Source: Nostoc sp. FACHB-152
GTDB lineage: Bacteria; Cyanobacteriota; Cyanobacteriia; Cyanobacteriales; Nostocaceae
Assembly (NCBI RefSeq): GCF_014697475.1
Contig: NZ_JACJRV010000042.1
Coordinates: 1 to 61,548 of the forward strand
Direction of reading: 5' to 3'
Length of the DNA stretch: 61,548 bases
The position numbers and the translations under genes were made by a program. Of the stretch, positions 35,452 through 45,996 are shown piece after piece (the stretch's first letter is position 1; every line of letters starts with the position of its first letter). The notes under the pieces are model-generated. The model was not told where the DNA came from. It was given only the letters and a program-made list of their open reading frames with translations, and ran no database searches.

Positions 35452-36281
35452 ATCATGTTAATAATTGGTTTACGTACAACTTTAATTTATTTATTCAGTC
35501 CCCTTTATTAGTAAAAACACATTGATATCAAAGTTAAATGAGAAGCTTATACATTTGTAATCTATTGTCTGTTAGTCTGCACAGTTGGTTAAGCCAACCC
35601 AAACTTAGCACTCTCTCAGCCCACCTAATGTCTGGCTGACTCTTGAATTAACATCCCTGTAGAGATTATGCCCTTGAGTGGAGCCGGAAATATTCCGACT
35701 CTATATTGCTTTGCGGTAAAATTCTCATTTCTGGAGACACAGTAAGCTTCCTAGAAATAATATCCAGAAAGCTTACTTTTAGGTGACTTCCACCTTTAAC
35801 CTTAAGTTCTATATCTAAAAATCTGAGCTTTTGTTAACAGTAAAACCTATATGTGGATTAATATACTTGAAATCTCTCTTGTACTTCCCTGCTGCTATGA
35901 TTTCCCTAATTGCCTTAACCGATAAGTTAACTTAACTCAACTTTATTCATATCTGTCCAACAGTAAATATCTTCCTTTCAGACCTATGCCTTACCTCTTT
36001 AGGAGTAAAATTGACACTTATATAACTAACTATGCTGTTACTCAGTCAACTTTATTGGTAGATTTTGATCAGAGGACGTATTTATATAGTGATAGAGGTT
36101 AAACTGTTGAACACCCAACAGCTTGGGTTTATGTTAGTGCCAAATTTATGCTTTGAAAGAGGTAGGATAAAAGCCATACATGAAAAGTTACTTCAGAGAT
36201 ATTAAGAATTTTATGTTTTAAGAGTTGCTATAATTTATTGTTCAATCTAAATTCATTTCTATATATTAGGTGTAAATTTTT
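35452..36281. other. Intergenic, 830 bp, with one hairpin
   Basis: AT-rich divergent spacer between the CHASE2 kinase and the LabA-like gene. The only structure I see is an inverted repeat AGTAAGCTT near 35742-35750 with AAGCTTACT near 35772-35780. No supported gene. It is long enough to hide a small RNA or a leader, but nothing was recognised. Confidence 0.45.
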
Positions 36282-36812
36282 ATGGGTTCCCCTATGAATC
36301 GTCTGTCTATTTTTGTAGACGGAAATAATATGTTCTATGCTCAACAAAAAAATGGTTGGTTTTTTGATCCACGGCGAGTTTTAGAATATTTTAAACACGA
36401 GCAATCAGAAACAACTTTAATTAATGCATTTTGGTACACTGGCTTAAAAGACCCTCAAGATCAACGAGGTTTTCGAGATGCTCTCATCAGTTTAGGATAT
36501 ACAGTCCGAACGAAAATTCTCAAAGAATATTATGATGATACTTCCGGACGCTATTCACAAAAAGCTAATTTAGATATAGAAATTGTAGTAGATATGTTTA
36601 ATACTGTAGACCAGTACGACCGGGTGGTTTTATTTAGTGGTGATGGGGATTTTGAAAGAGCTATTGAATTATTAAGATCTAAAAATACACATATTACAGT
36701 AGTGTCTACAGAAGGAATGATCGCTAGAGAATTGCGTAATGCTACGGATAGATATATAGATTTAAATGATATTAGAGACCGAATAGAAAAAGTAGATGGT
36801 CAAGTGCCTTAG
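36282..36812 (+). CDS. LabA-like NYN-domain protein (DUF88)
   Basis: 176 residues covering one NYN/PIN-like nuclease domain. LSIFVDGNNMFYAQ is the first acidic motif (D-G-x-N), DIEIVVDMFN the second (K-x-x-D-x-x-I/L-x-x-D-x), and VVLFSGDGDFERAIELL the third (S-G-D-x-D-F). All metal-binding acidic residues are kept, as in LabA of Synechococcus, a negative-feedback factor of clock output, and in related RNases. A ribonuclease activity is likely by fold but unproven for most LabA-like proteins. ATG codons at residues 1 and 5 are alternative starts. leuA follows on the same strand after 91 bp. Confidence 0.88.
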   Translation: MGSPMNRLSIFVDGNNMFYAQQKNGWFFDPRRVLEYFKHEQSETTLINAFWYTGLKDPQDQRGFRDALISLGYTVRTKILKEYYDDTSGRYSQKANLDIEIVVDMFNTVDQYDRVVLFSGDGDFERAIELLRSKNTHITVVSTEGMIARELRNATDRYIDLNDIRDRIEKVDGQVP

Positions 36813-36903
36813 CAATAAATATTTACAAAAATTAGAGTAAAACCCTAAGGTGACAAATATTTAAAGCAAAATAAGAATTACAACTAAACAACGAGCTAAA
36901 AAG

Positions 36904-38499
36904 ATGACTAAACCAGAGCGAATTATCATTTTTGATACTACACTCCGAGATGGCGAACAATGTCCAGGCGCAACGCTGAATATAGATGAAAAGCTGGCGA
37001 TCGCCAAGCAACTAGCCCGCTTAGGAGTGGATGTTATTGAAGCTGGTTTTGCTTTTGCTAGTCCTGGAGATTTTGAAGCAGTCAGCAAAATTGCTCAAAT
37101 TGTCGGCACAGAGAATGGCCCGGTAATTTGTAGTTTGGCAAGAGCTAGACACGATGATATTAAAACAGCCGCAGAAGCAATTAAAGGGGCAGCGAAGGGC
37201 AGAATTCATACATTTATTGCAACTTCTGATATTCACCTGCAATACAAACTGAAAAAAACGAAGTCAGAAGTAATTGCGATCGCGGAAGAAATGGTCGCAT
37301 ATGCTAAAAGTTTCACTGATGATGTGGAGTTTTCCCCAGAAGATGCGGGACGTTCCGATCCGGAGTTTTTGTATCAAGTATTAGAACGGGCGATCGCAGC
37401 TGGTGCAACCACAGTTAATATTCCTGATACAGTTGGTTACACAACTCCCAGTGAATTTGGTGCAATAATTAAGGGCATTAAAGAAAACGTCCCCAACATT
37501 AATCAAGCAATTATTTCCGTTCACGGCCATAATGATTTAGGCTTGGCAGTTGCTAACTTTTTAGAAGCAGTAAAAAATGGCGCACGGCAATTAGAATGCA
37601 CCATCAATGGTATTGGTGAACGTGCGGGTAATGCGGCTTTAGAAGAATTAGTAATGGCATTACACGTCCGCCGACAATACTTTAATCCCTTCTTAGGACG
37701 ACCAGTTGAATCTGAAGAATCATTAACCAATATTGACACCCGACAAATTTACAAAACCTCCCGTCAAGTCTCTAGTTTGACAGGAATGCTCGTACAACCA
37801 AACAAAGCAATTGTTGGTGCCAATGCCTTTGCTCATGAATCTGGTATCCATCAAGATGGGGTATTAAAAAATAAACTTACCTACGAAATTATGGATGCCC
37901 AATTGATTGGGTTAACAGACAATCAAATAGTATTGGGTAAACATTCTGGCAGAAACGCTTTTCGCACGCGCTTGAAAGAATTAGGCTTTGAACTATCAGA
38001 AACCGAACTAAACAAAGCCTTTGTTCGGTTTAAGGAAGTTGCAGACAAAAAGAAAGATATTTCTGATTGGGACTTAGAAGCAATTGTGAATGATGAAATT
38101 CAACAAGCTCCCGATTTATTCCGCGTCGAATTAGTGCAAGTTTCCTGCGGTAGCAACGCTCGTCCTACAGCTACAGTCACCCTCCGCACCCCAGATGGCG
38201 AAGAATTAACCGATGCAGCCATCGGTACTGGGCCAGTAGATGCAGTTTATAAAGCAATTAACCGTGTAGTAAACGTACCCAACCAGCTAATTGAATTCTC
38301 TGTGCAGTCAGTAACCGCAGGGATTGATGCAATTGGGGAAGTAACTATTCGTCTACGCCATGAGTCGAGAGTCTTTTCCGGCCATGCAGCCAATACAGAC
38401 ATCATAGTTGCATCAGCGCAAGCATATGTTAATGCGTTAAATCGTCTTTATGCATCCTTGCAAACCAAAGAAAAGCAAGAAGAAATGAACAGGGTATAG
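36904..38499 (+). CDS. leuA: 2-isopropylmalate synthase
   Basis: LeuA joins acetyl-CoA and 2-ketoisovalerate in the first step of leucine synthesis. The 531-residue protein has the DRE-TIM catalytic barrel (about 1-290): [17 protein letters not shown] with the R-D-G-E-Q site, [14 protein letters not shown] and [18 protein letters not shown] with the H-x-H metal ligands, then [32 protein letters not shown] and [10 protein letters not shown] mark the linker subdomain. The C-terminal LeuA dimer domain (about 385-520) that binds leucine for feedback inhibition is complete. Length and motifs are normal. TAG overlaps the start of a GGGTGTA-type repeat. Confidence 0.96.
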   Translation: MTKPERIIIFDTTLRDGEQCPGATLNIDEKLAIAKQLARLGVDVIEAGFAFASPGDFEAVSKIAQIVGTENGPVICSLARARHDDIKTAAEAIKGAAKGRIHTFIATSDIHLQYKLKKTKSEVIAIAEEMVAYAKSFTDDVEFSPEDAGRSDPEFLYQVLERAIAAGATTVNIPDTVGYTTPSEFGAIIKGIKENVPNINQAIISVHGHNDLGLAVANFLEAVKNGARQLECTINGIGERAGNAALEELVMALHVRRQYFNPFLGRPVESEESLTNIDTRQIYKTSRQVSSLTGMLVQPNKAIVGANAFAHESGIHQDGVLKNKLTYEIMDAQLIGLTDNQIVLGKHSGRNAFRTRLKELGFELSETELNKAFVRFKEVADKKKDISDWDLEAIVNDEIQQAPDLFRVELVQVSCGSNARPTATVTLRTPDGEELTDAAIGTGPVDAVYKAINRVVNVPNQLIEFSVQSVTAGIDAIGEVTIRLRHESRVFSGHAANTDIIVASAQAYVNALNRLYASLQTKEKQEEMNRV

Positions 38500-38669
38500 G
38501 GTGTAGGGTGTGGGGAACTCCATTCTAAAAAGCAGGGGTTTCAAGCAAGGACGCTGTGTTTTGAGCATCGACGTGTCTTGAAATACATCTTTTTTGTTTC
38601 CATGATTAAAATCAGGGGCTTGTACCTTCATCTTTGGGGCTGAATTCTCTTTCCCTACACCCTACACCC
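38499..38669. repeat. Inverted-repeat-bounded spacer after leuA
   Basis: The 18-bp sequence GGGTGTAGGGTGTGGGGA (38499-38516) and TCCCTACACCCTACACCC (38652-38669) are inverted copies with one mismatch. They are built from GGGTGTA heptamers and enclose about 135 bp without a gene. It could be a large hairpin or a small non-autonomous element. The rest of the spacer to 38900 is AT-rich and empty. Confidence 0.5.
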
Positions 38670-38900
38670 GTTCCCATTGCGGGCTTGGTCAAAAATTCTG
38701 ACTCTACACCCTTGATCTCTTTATATAATCTCAACAATTAATACTTGTGTGCCAGTGCTAAAGGTGCTGAATTAATTCTATTTAAGTAATAATCTGGAGT
38801 CATCAATTAAAGTTTTATATCACTACTTGACATTTCTAGATTTGTGTAAACCTTTTGGGAACACTAAGTCTATAAATCTTCAAACTTTAATGTTGTACTT

Positions 38901-41900
38901 ATGACTCCAGTCAGTATTTACGGATATCAAATCAGTGAAGAACTTTACAATGGTTCCAGAACCCTTGTTTATCGGGGATATCGAGAAGCTGACTCACTAC
39001 CTGTAGTTATTAAATTACTCAAAAATCTTTATCCGAGTTTTAGTGAACTTGTACAGTTCCGCAATCAATATACTATTGCCAAGAATATCAACTCACCCCT
39101 AATTATTCAAACTTATAGCCTAGAACCATATCAAAATAGCTATGCGTTAGTAATGGAAGACTTTAGGGGAATTTCCTTGAAAGAATGGTGTGTAGAGACA
39201 CAATTTATCACATCTCTACAAGAATTTTTACAAATAGCGATCGCTCTCTGCAATGCCTTAGATATACTTTATCGCCATAACACTATTCATAAAGATATTA
39301 AACCGAGCAATATATTAATTAATCCAGAGACAAAACAAATTAAACTTATTGACTTTAGCATTGCAACTTTATTAACAAGAGAAACTCAAACTCTTGTTAG
39401 CCCTAACATTTTAGAAGGAACACTTGCTTATATTTCTCCAGAACAAACAGGTCGGATGAATCGGGGTATTGACTACCGCAGTGATTTTTATTCTTTAGGC
39501 GTAACTTTTTACGAATTACTTACAGGAGAATTACCCTTTCAAGCAGATGATGCAATGGAATTAGTACATTGTCATCTGGCGAAAACGCCTCCTTCCGTTA
39601 AGAATAAAAATATTTCTCAAGCTCTTTTGAATATTGTCATGAAATTAATGGCAAAAAATGCTGAAGACCGCTATCAAAGTGCATTAGGTCTTAAGTATGA
39701 CTTAGAAAAGTGCTTGGTACAACTAAAAGAAACAGGCTCAATTGAAGACTTTCCCCTTGCTCAAAGAGATGTGTGCGATCGCTTCATCATCCCTGATAAA
39801 CTCTATGGTCGAGAAGCTGAAGTAGAAATCTTACTCCAAGCTTTTGATAGAGTCAGCCAAGGTGCAACAGAAATGATGTTGGTAGCTGGCTTGTCTGGTA
39901 TTGGTAAAACAGCAGTTGTCAACGAAATTCATAAACCCATCGTTAGACAACGTGGGTATTTTATTAAAGGCAAATTTGATCAGTTTAATCGGAATATTCC
40001 GTTCAGTGCATTTGTGCAAGCATTTCGAGATTTAATGGGTCAATTATTAACAGAAAGCGATACCCAAATTGAGCAATGGAAATGCAATATATTAGATGCT
40101 GTAGGAGACAACGGGCAAGTAATTATTGATGTTATACCCGAATTAGAACAAATTATTGGTAAACAACCACCCGCACTCCAATTATCAGGAAACGCTTCAC
40201 AAAATCGCTTTAACTTATTATTTCAAAAATTTACTCAAGTATTTACTACCGTCACACATCCGTTAGTCATATTTTTAGATGATTTGCAATGGGCAGATTC
40301 GGCATCATTAAAGTTAATGCAGCTATTAATGGCTGATACCCAGCATCTTTTATTAATTGGTGCATATCGTGATAACGAAGTTAACTCAGCACATCCATTC
40401 ATATTGGCTTTGAGTGAATTGCAAAAAACAGGAGTAACTATTAACTCAATTACTTTAGAATCCCTGAGTCAAATCCAAATCAATAAGTTAGTAGCTAATA
40501 CTCTAAAATGCCCAGAAGAGATAGCATGGAACCTTTCTACTCTAATATTTAGAAAAACCCAAGGTAATCCATTTTTTACCACACAGTTTCTCAAAGCATT
40601 ACATCACGATGGATTAATTCAATTTAATTTAGAATTAGGCTGTTGGCAATGTGACATTTCACAAATTACTCAGCAAGCAGTTACAGATGATGTTGTCAAT
40701 TTTATGGCACTTCAACTGCAAAAATTGCCACTATCAACGCAATATGTATTGCAACTAGCTGCTTGTATTGGTGATCAATTTGATTTAGCAACTTTGGCGA
40801 TTGTTTCAGAACAAGATGAGGTAGAAACAGCGGCTTGTTTATGGAAGGCTTTACAAGAAGGGCTAATTTTACCTAGAGATGATATTTATAAATTTTATGT
40901 TGGACAAGAAAGACAAACAGTTACTTCCGGAATATCTCAGTCTGTTACATATAAATTTCTGCACGATCGCGTCCAACAAGCAGCATATTCTTTAATTCCC
41001 AATGAACAGAAACAAGCTACTCATTTAAAACTAGGTCAACTACTAATCAATAATATTTCTGAAACTGAAAAAGAAGAAAAAATATTTCAAATAGTTAGCC
41101 AATTAAACATAGGTTTGAACTTAGTTACTCAACAGCAAGAACGAAATCAACTAGCTCAATTGAATCTGTTGGCTGGACGCAAAGCCAAGACCTCTACCGC
41201 TTACACTGCTGCCGTTGAATATCTCATGGTAGGCATAAAAATGTTAGCAATAGATAGCTGGCAAAGTCAGTATGGGCTTACCCTAGCACTGTATGAAGAA
41301 GCGGCAAACGCAGAATATTTAAACACTAACTTTGAACAAGCACTGAACCTTACCCAGATAATATTACAGCAAACCACACAGATATTAGACAGAATTAAAG
41401 CTTATGAACTGATAGTTCAAATATATATTGCTCAAGATGAACAAGTTAAAGCTATTGAAACTGGAATTAAAGCCCTAGAACAGTTAAAAATTTCTTTGAT
41501 ATCACTTGATTTATCACAGGTAAATTCTTGGTATCAACTACCATCTTTAGAAAAGTTAGTTGATATTCCCGACATGAGCAATCCCGAATCTCTAGCTGGG
41601 ATACAGTTGCTCATGAGTATTACGCCTGCTGTTCATCATGTGAAACCAGAAATGTTTCCATCGGTAACACTAACAATGCTCAATCTTTGTCAGGAACAGG
41701 GAAATTCATCTTTAGCTGCTTTTGTTTATGGGTGTTATAGTGTACTTCTTTGTGCGGTAATCAAAGACATTGATAATGCTTATCATGCTGGCTTGATATC
41801 TTTAATGCTTTTAGAGCAACATCAAAGTCAAGCGGTGAGTGCTAGAGTTTATATGATTTTTGGTGTTTTTATCTGTGCTTATAAAGAGCATGGTGAAAAC

Positions 41901-44276
41901 ACACTTAAATTTTTACAAGACAGTATACAAAGTGGGCTTGAATTTGGAGATATTGAACACGCCGCCTATTCGATGATGGCTGAGTGTACCCATTTATTAC
42001 TGATTGGGGAGGATTTAGATACTGTTGAAAAAAGACAAGCACAATATATCAATATACTTGTAGAACTTAAACAAAAGCATTGCCTTGACTATGCCAAAAT
42101 TTGGCGACAAGTTACTTTAAATTTATTGGGCAAATCATTTAATAAATGTAAGTTAACTGGTTGGGATGTGGAGGAAATAGAGACATTATCGCATCTTCAT
42201 AATACACACAATCATCAGTCGTTATTTACAATTTATCTTGCAAAAACTATTACTACTTACACTTTCGGCAACTATAAACTAGCTGTAATTAATGCAGAGC
42301 AAGCCATTGAGTATAGCGATGGAGCCTTTGGTTTATTAGTAGTTGCTGCTCATAATTTTTATTATTCCTTGTCCTTGCTGGCTCAATATTCTGAATGCGA
42401 TCGCCCTCAACAAGAGCATTATTTAAATCAAGTATTAGCCAATCAAGAAATCATGGAATTTTGTGCTAGTCATGCTCCCATGAATTTTCAACACAAGTAT
42501 GATTTAGTTACAGCAGAAACCGCGCGAGTCATGGAAGATATGCTCAAAGCAATTGAGTATTATGAACGTGCTATTTCAGCAGCTAAAAAAAATAAATATC
42601 TTCAAGAAGAAGCATTAAGTAATGAGCTAGCAGCAAAATTTTACTTAAATTGGGGCAAAGAAAAGATCGCCCAAACCTATATGCAAGAAGCTTACTATTG
42701 TTATGCTCGCTGGGGAGCGAAAGCAAAAACTGATGATTTAGAAAAAAATTATCCGCAACTGTTGCAACCAATTCTGCAACAACGTCAACTTAACATTAAT
42801 CCTCTGGAAACAGTTACTCATCACAGCGTAACGAATCATAAAAATCAAACATCAGTTTCATCCTCTGGTTCTCATAGTTCCAGTGTTACCGCACATCTCG
42901 ATCTAGCTGCTATTTTGAAAGTTTCTCAGGTACTTTCTAGAGAAATTGATTTAAATAGCTTGATTACCAGCTTCATGCGAATTTTGTTACATAATTCGGG
43001 AGCTAATAAAATTGCTTTAATATTGCCAGAAGAAAATATTTGGAGAGTTACAGCAATTGCAACAGCAGAAGACTTAGAAACAGAACAACCGATTCCTTTA
43101 ACAGCAATTGCTTTAGATAGTAGTCAAGAGGTTCCTAGTAAATTAATTTATGCAGTTAGACAGACTAGAGAAACTCTATTAATTGATGACATCGCCCAAA
43201 ACGTAAATTGGGTAGCAGACAATTACATTGCTACTTATCAACCAAAGAGTGTTTTGTGTAGTCCTATTTTGAATCAAGGTAAATTAATTGGAATTTTATA
43301 TTTAGAAAATAGTTTAGTTAGTGGAGCGTTTACAAGCGATCGCCTCAGCGTTATTAACTTATTATCGTCCCAGGCTGCTATTTCCCTAGAAAATGCTAGG
43401 CTTTATCAACAAGCTGGGCAAGCATTACAAGATTTACAACAAGCACAATTACAAATTGTCCAAAGTGAAAAAATGTCTGCCTTGGGCAATTTAGTTGCTG
43501 GTGTGGCTCATGAAATGAACAATCCGTTAGGATTTATTTATAGCAGCCTTAAACAAACTCAACCTACCATTGCAGATATTGTTGAACACTTAAAACTTTA
43601 TCAAGCAAGTCTACCCAATCCTAGTGATGAAATTTTAGATCATGCAGAGACAATTGATTTAGATTTTAGTTTAGCAGACTTACCCAAGGCTATTGATGCC
43701 ATGATTATGGCTTGCGATCGCCTGAAAAATATTAGCACTAGTTTAAGAACTTTCTCTCGTGCTGATAAACAATACAAAGTCTTATTTAATATTCATGAAG
43801 GTATTGATAGCACAATTTTAATTCTCAAACATCGGTTGAAAGCTAATGAACAGCGTCCAGAAATTGAAATTGTAACAGAATATGGCAATTTATCAGAGAT
43901 TGACTGCTTTCCTGGTCAATTAAATCAGGTATTTATGAATATTCTAGCTAATGCTATTGATGCATTAGAAGAAGCGAATAAAGAACGAATGTTTGAGGAT
44001 ATTCAAGCCAATCCCAACCGAATTACAATTACGACTTTATTAAAGGAAAACCAAGTAGAAATTACCATCGCTGATAATGGAATTGGCATGACTGAAGAAG
44101 TCAAACAAAAAATATTTGACCATTTATTTACTACTAAAGCAGTCGGAAAAGGCACGGGGTTAGGACTCGCGATCGCTCGGCAAATTGTTGTCGAAAAACA
44201 CAGTGGTAAAATTGCAGTTAACTCTACACCAGGTCAAGGTACTGAATTTGTGATTCAGCTACCATTATCGGCATAA
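38901..44276 (+). CDS. hstK-like: Second HstK-type hybrid Ser/Thr - histidine kinase
   Basis: 1791 residues, paralogous to the 1926-residue protein at 17790. Kinase domain about 5-275 (VVIKLLKNLYPSF, HKDIKPSNIL, LIDFSIATLL, again DFS). NTPase about 300-560 (Walker A AGLSGIGKTAV near 330, Walker B LVIFLDDLQWAD). Helical TPR-like middle. GAF domain about 1330-1480. Histidine kinase with LVAGVAHEMNNP (His1537), ANAIDAL, IADNGIGMTE and GKGTGLGLAIARQI. Unlike the first copy it has no PAS domain between GAF and the H-box, which accounts for the length difference. Both kinase activities look intact except the DFG change. It is followed after 52 bp by a Uma2 gene and then the dapF-like gene on the same strand. 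Confidence 0.93.
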   Translation: MTPVSIYGYQISEELYNGSRTLVYRGYREADSLPVVIKLLKNLYPSFSELVQFRNQYTIAKNINSPLIIQTYSLEPYQNSYALVMEDFRGISLKEWCVETQFITSLQEFLQIAIALCNALDILYRHNTIHKDIKPSNILINPETKQIKLIDFSIATLLTRETQTLVSPNILEGTLAYISPEQTGRMNRGIDYRSDFYSLGVTFYELLTGELPFQADDAMELVHCHLAKTPPSVKNKNISQALLNIVMKLMAKNAEDRYQSALGLKYDLEKCLVQLKETGSIEDFPLAQRDVCDRFIIPDKLYGREAEVEILLQAFDRVSQGATEMMLVAGLSGIGKTAVVNEIHKPIVRQRGYFIKGKFDQFNRNIPFSAFVQAFRDLMGQLLTESDTQIEQWKCNILDAVGDNGQVIIDVIPELEQIIGKQPPALQLSGNASQNRFNLLFQKFTQVFTTVTHPLVIFLDDLQWADSASLKLMQLLMADTQHLLLIGAYRDNEVNSAHPFILALSELQKTGVTINSITLESLSQIQINKLVANTLKCPEEIAWNLSTLIFRKTQGNPFFTTQFLKALHHDGLIQFNLELGCWQCDISQITQQAVTDDVVNFMALQLQKLPLSTQYVLQLAACIGDQFDLATLAIVSEQDEVETAACLWKALQEGLILPRDDIYKFYVGQERQTVTSGISQSVTYKFLHDRVQQAAYSLIPNEQKQATHLKLGQLLINNISETEKEEKIFQIVSQLNIGLNLVTQQQERNQLAQLNLLAGRKAKTSTAYTAAVEYLMVGIKMLAIDSWQSQYGLTLALYEEAANAEYLNTNFEQALNLTQIILQQTTQILDRIKAYELIVQIYIAQDEQVKAIETGIKALEQLKISLISLDLSQVNSWYQLPSLEKLVDIPDMSNPESLAGIQLLMSITPAVHHVKPEMFPSVTLTMLNLCQEQGNSSLAAFVYGCYSVLLCAVIKDIDNAYHAGLISLMLLEQHQSQAVSARVYMIFGVFICAYKEHGENTLKFLQDSIQSGLEFGDIEHAAYSMMAECTHLLLIGEDLDTVEKRQAQYINILVELKQKHCLDYAKIWRQVTLNLLGKSFNKCKLTGWDVEEIETLSHLHNTHNHQSLFTIYLAKTITTYTFGNYKLAVINAEQAIEYSDGAFGLLVVAAHNFYYSLSLLAQYSECDRPQQEHYLNQVLANQEIMEFCASHAPMNFQHKYDLVTAETARVMEDMLKAIEYYERAISAAKKNKYLQEEALSNELAAKFYLNWGKEKIAQTYMQEAYYCYARWGAKAKTDDLEKNYPQLLQPILQQRQLNINPLETVTHHSVTNHKNQTSVSSSGSHSSSVTAHLDLAAILKVSQVLSREIDLNSLITSFMRILLHNSGANKIALILPEENIWRVTAIATAEDLETEQPIPLTAIALDSSQEVPSKLIYAVRQTRETLLIDDIAQNVNWVADNYIATYQPKSVLCSPILNQGKLIGILYLENSLVSGAFTSDRLSVINLLSSQAAISLENARLYQQAGQALQDLQQAQLQIVQSEKMSALGNLVAGVAHEMNNPLGFIYSSLKQTQPTIADIVEHLKLYQASLPNPSDEILDHAETIDLDFSLADLPKAIDAMIMACDRLKNISTSLRTFSRADKQYKVLFNIHEGIDSTILILKHRLKANEQRPEIEIVTEYGNLSEIDCFPGQLNQVFMNILANAIDALEEANKERMFEDIQANPNRITITTLLKENQVEITIADNGIGMTEEVKQKIFDHLFTTKAVGKGTGLGLAIARQIVVEKHSGKIAVNSTPGQGTEFVIQLPLSA

Positions 44277-44328
44277 CTTACAAAATTGTAGTTGTTGTAG
44301 GATAAAAGTAAACTTTACTGCCATAACT

Positions 44329-45018
44329 ATGATTCCACGTTTGACAGTTCCTCCATTAGAAAATGGCGATCGCTTGACGCGCTTTGAATTTGAACGTCGC
44401 TACAATGCGATGCCCAAATTAAAAAAAGCTGAATTGATTGAAGGAACTGTTTATATGGCCTCACCTCTGCGTTTTGAACCCCATGCTGAACCTCACGCCG
44501 ACTTAATCGGTTGGTTATGGAATTACAAAATTGCTACCCCAGGAGTGCGTCTTGGTGATAATCCAACTGTTCGCCTTGACTTAGACAACGAACCCCAACC
44601 CGACGCGGTATTATTGATTGATTCTCAAGCAGGTGGGCAATCACGGTTTAGCCAGGATGGATACGTAGAAGGCGCACCAGAACTGATTGCCGAAATTGCC
44701 GCTAGTAGTGCCACAGTTGATTTAGGTGACAAAAAACGTGCTTATCGACGCAATGGAATTAAAGAATACATTGTGTGGCAAGTGTTTGAGCAACGTCTTG
44801 ATTGGTTCTGCCTCGAAGCAGGAGAATATATCAATATTCAAGCCAATGAAGCAGGTATATTTCAAAGTCAAGCCTTTCCAGGATTGTGGTTAGATGCCTC
44901 TGCATTGCTAGCTGGTAATATGCAACAGGTATTAACTATATTACAAACTGGGCTAAATTCTACCGAACATCAAAGCTTTGTGCAGCAGTTAGCCCAAGCC
45001 ATAGAATCGAATGGATAA
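44329..45018 (+). CDS. Uma2-family (DUF820) endonuclease-like protein
   Basis: 229 residues. RLTRFEFERRYNAMPKLKKA and ELIEGTVYMASPLRFEPHAE are the typical Uma2 N-terminus. LDNEPQPDAVLLID, PELIAEIAASSATVDLGDKK and YRRNGIKEYIVWQVFEQRLD give the P-D...E-I/A-x-S...D-x-x-x-K-x-x-x-Y pattern of a PD-(D/E)XK-like fold. No coiled-coil tail, unlike the Uma2 protein at 23787. The function of the family is not established, and nuclease activity is inferred from fold. It lies between the second hstK-like gene and the dapF-like gene, 6 bp before the latter, probably translated from one mRNA. Confidence 0.9.
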   Translation: MIPRLTVPPLENGDRLTRFEFERRYNAMPKLKKAELIEGTVYMASPLRFEPHAEPHADLIGWLWNYKIATPGVRLGDNPTVRLDLDNEPQPDAVLLIDSQAGGQSRFSQDGYVEGAPELIAEIAASSATVDLGDKKRAYRRNGIKEYIVWQVFEQRLDWFCLEAGEYINIQANEAGIFQSQAFPGLWLDASALLAGNMQQVLTILQTGLNSTEHQSFVQQLAQAIESNG

Positions 45019-45024
45019 GTTGAG

Positions 45025-45882
45025 ATGAAGTTTTACAAATATCATGCTTTAGGCAATGACTATCTAGTAATCAATCCCCAAGATTTATCGTTTCCCTTAA
45101 CCCCTGAACAAATCAAAATAATTTGTCATCGAAATTTTGGCATTGGATCTGACGGTATCTTGTTGGGGCCGTTAGCCTCAGAAAAAGCACAGTTTGCTTT
45201 ACGTATCTTCAATCCAGACGGAAGTGAAGCAGAAAAAAGTGGTAATGGACTGCGGATTTTTTCGCGTTATTTATGGGATAAAGGACTAGTTAATGAAGCA
45301 CCATTTTCTATAGAAACAGTAGGCGGAGTAGTGCAATCAGTTATCAAAGATGGAGGGAGAACAGTTCAGGTAGAAATGGGACGAGTTAGCTTTTGGAGTA
45401 ATGATATCCCAGTAGTTGGCGATCGCCGAGAAGTAATCCAAGAACAAATCAATCTTGACGATGCAACTTTTACTTTCTGTGCAGCCACAATTGGCAATCC
45501 CCATTGTGTTATTCCTTTAGCTGAAGTTGATGCAGCGATCGCTAAAAAGTATGGACCAATATTAGAAACTCATCCCCTCTTCCCCAATCGCACTAATGTT
45601 CAATTCATGCAAGTACTAAATCGCAACACCATCAAAATTGAAATTTGGGAAAGAGGTGCTGGCTACACTTTAGCTTCAGGTAGTAGTAGCAGCGCGGCGG
45701 CGGCTGTTGCCCATAAACTTGGTTTATGTGATTCCTCTATTACCGTACAAATGCCTGGAGGAGAAATTTTAATTCAAATCAAAGATGACTTTAATATCTC
45801 TATGACGGGTTCTGTTACAAAAGTTGCCCAAGGAGAATTATCAGCAGAAATATTTGCCATAGAAAATATCAGCGATATCTGA
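45025..45882 (+). CDS. DapF-family epimerase-like protein with both catalytic Cys replaced by Ser
   Basis: 285 residues with the full DapF fold: KFYKYHALGNDYLVI at the start, FGIGSDGILL, IFNPDGSEAEKSGNGLRIFS, IGNPHCVIP, THPLFPNRTNVQFMQV and ERGAGYTLASGSSSSAAAAV. In true diaminopimelate epimerases the segments read C-G-N-G and A-C-G-T/S-G, with two cysteines as acid and base (Cys73 and Cys217 in E. coli). Here these are Ser72 and Ser218. The substrate-binding Asn and Glu/Arg residues (N...NPDGS, ERGAG) are kept. It is thus a DapF paralogue whose epimerase activity is doubtful; another racemase or isomerase reaction is possible. The genome should have a canonical dapF elsewhere, if so. Preceded by a Uma2 gene at 6 bp. 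Confidence 0.85.
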   Translation: MKFYKYHALGNDYLVINPQDLSFPLTPEQIKIICHRNFGIGSDGILLGPLASEKAQFALRIFNPDGSEAEKSGNGLRIFSRYLWDKGLVNEAPFSIETVGGVVQSVIKDGGRTVQVEMGRVSFWSNDIPVVGDRREVIQEQINLDDATFTFCAATIGNPHCVIPLAEVDAAIAKKYGPILETHPLFPNRTNVQFMQVLNRNTIKIEIWERGAGYTLASGSSSSAAAAVAHKLGLCDSSITVQMPGGEILIQIKDDFNISMTGSVTKVAQGELSAEIFAIENISDI

Positions 45883-45996
45883 AAACATTAAACCTCTGGT
45901 ATAAAAAAATTCTACCTAATAGACAAGTGAATTTTAAATCTTGGCGGCTTTGCGCCTTTGCGCGAGACAAGAAATTATTGTTATCAATACTATTAT

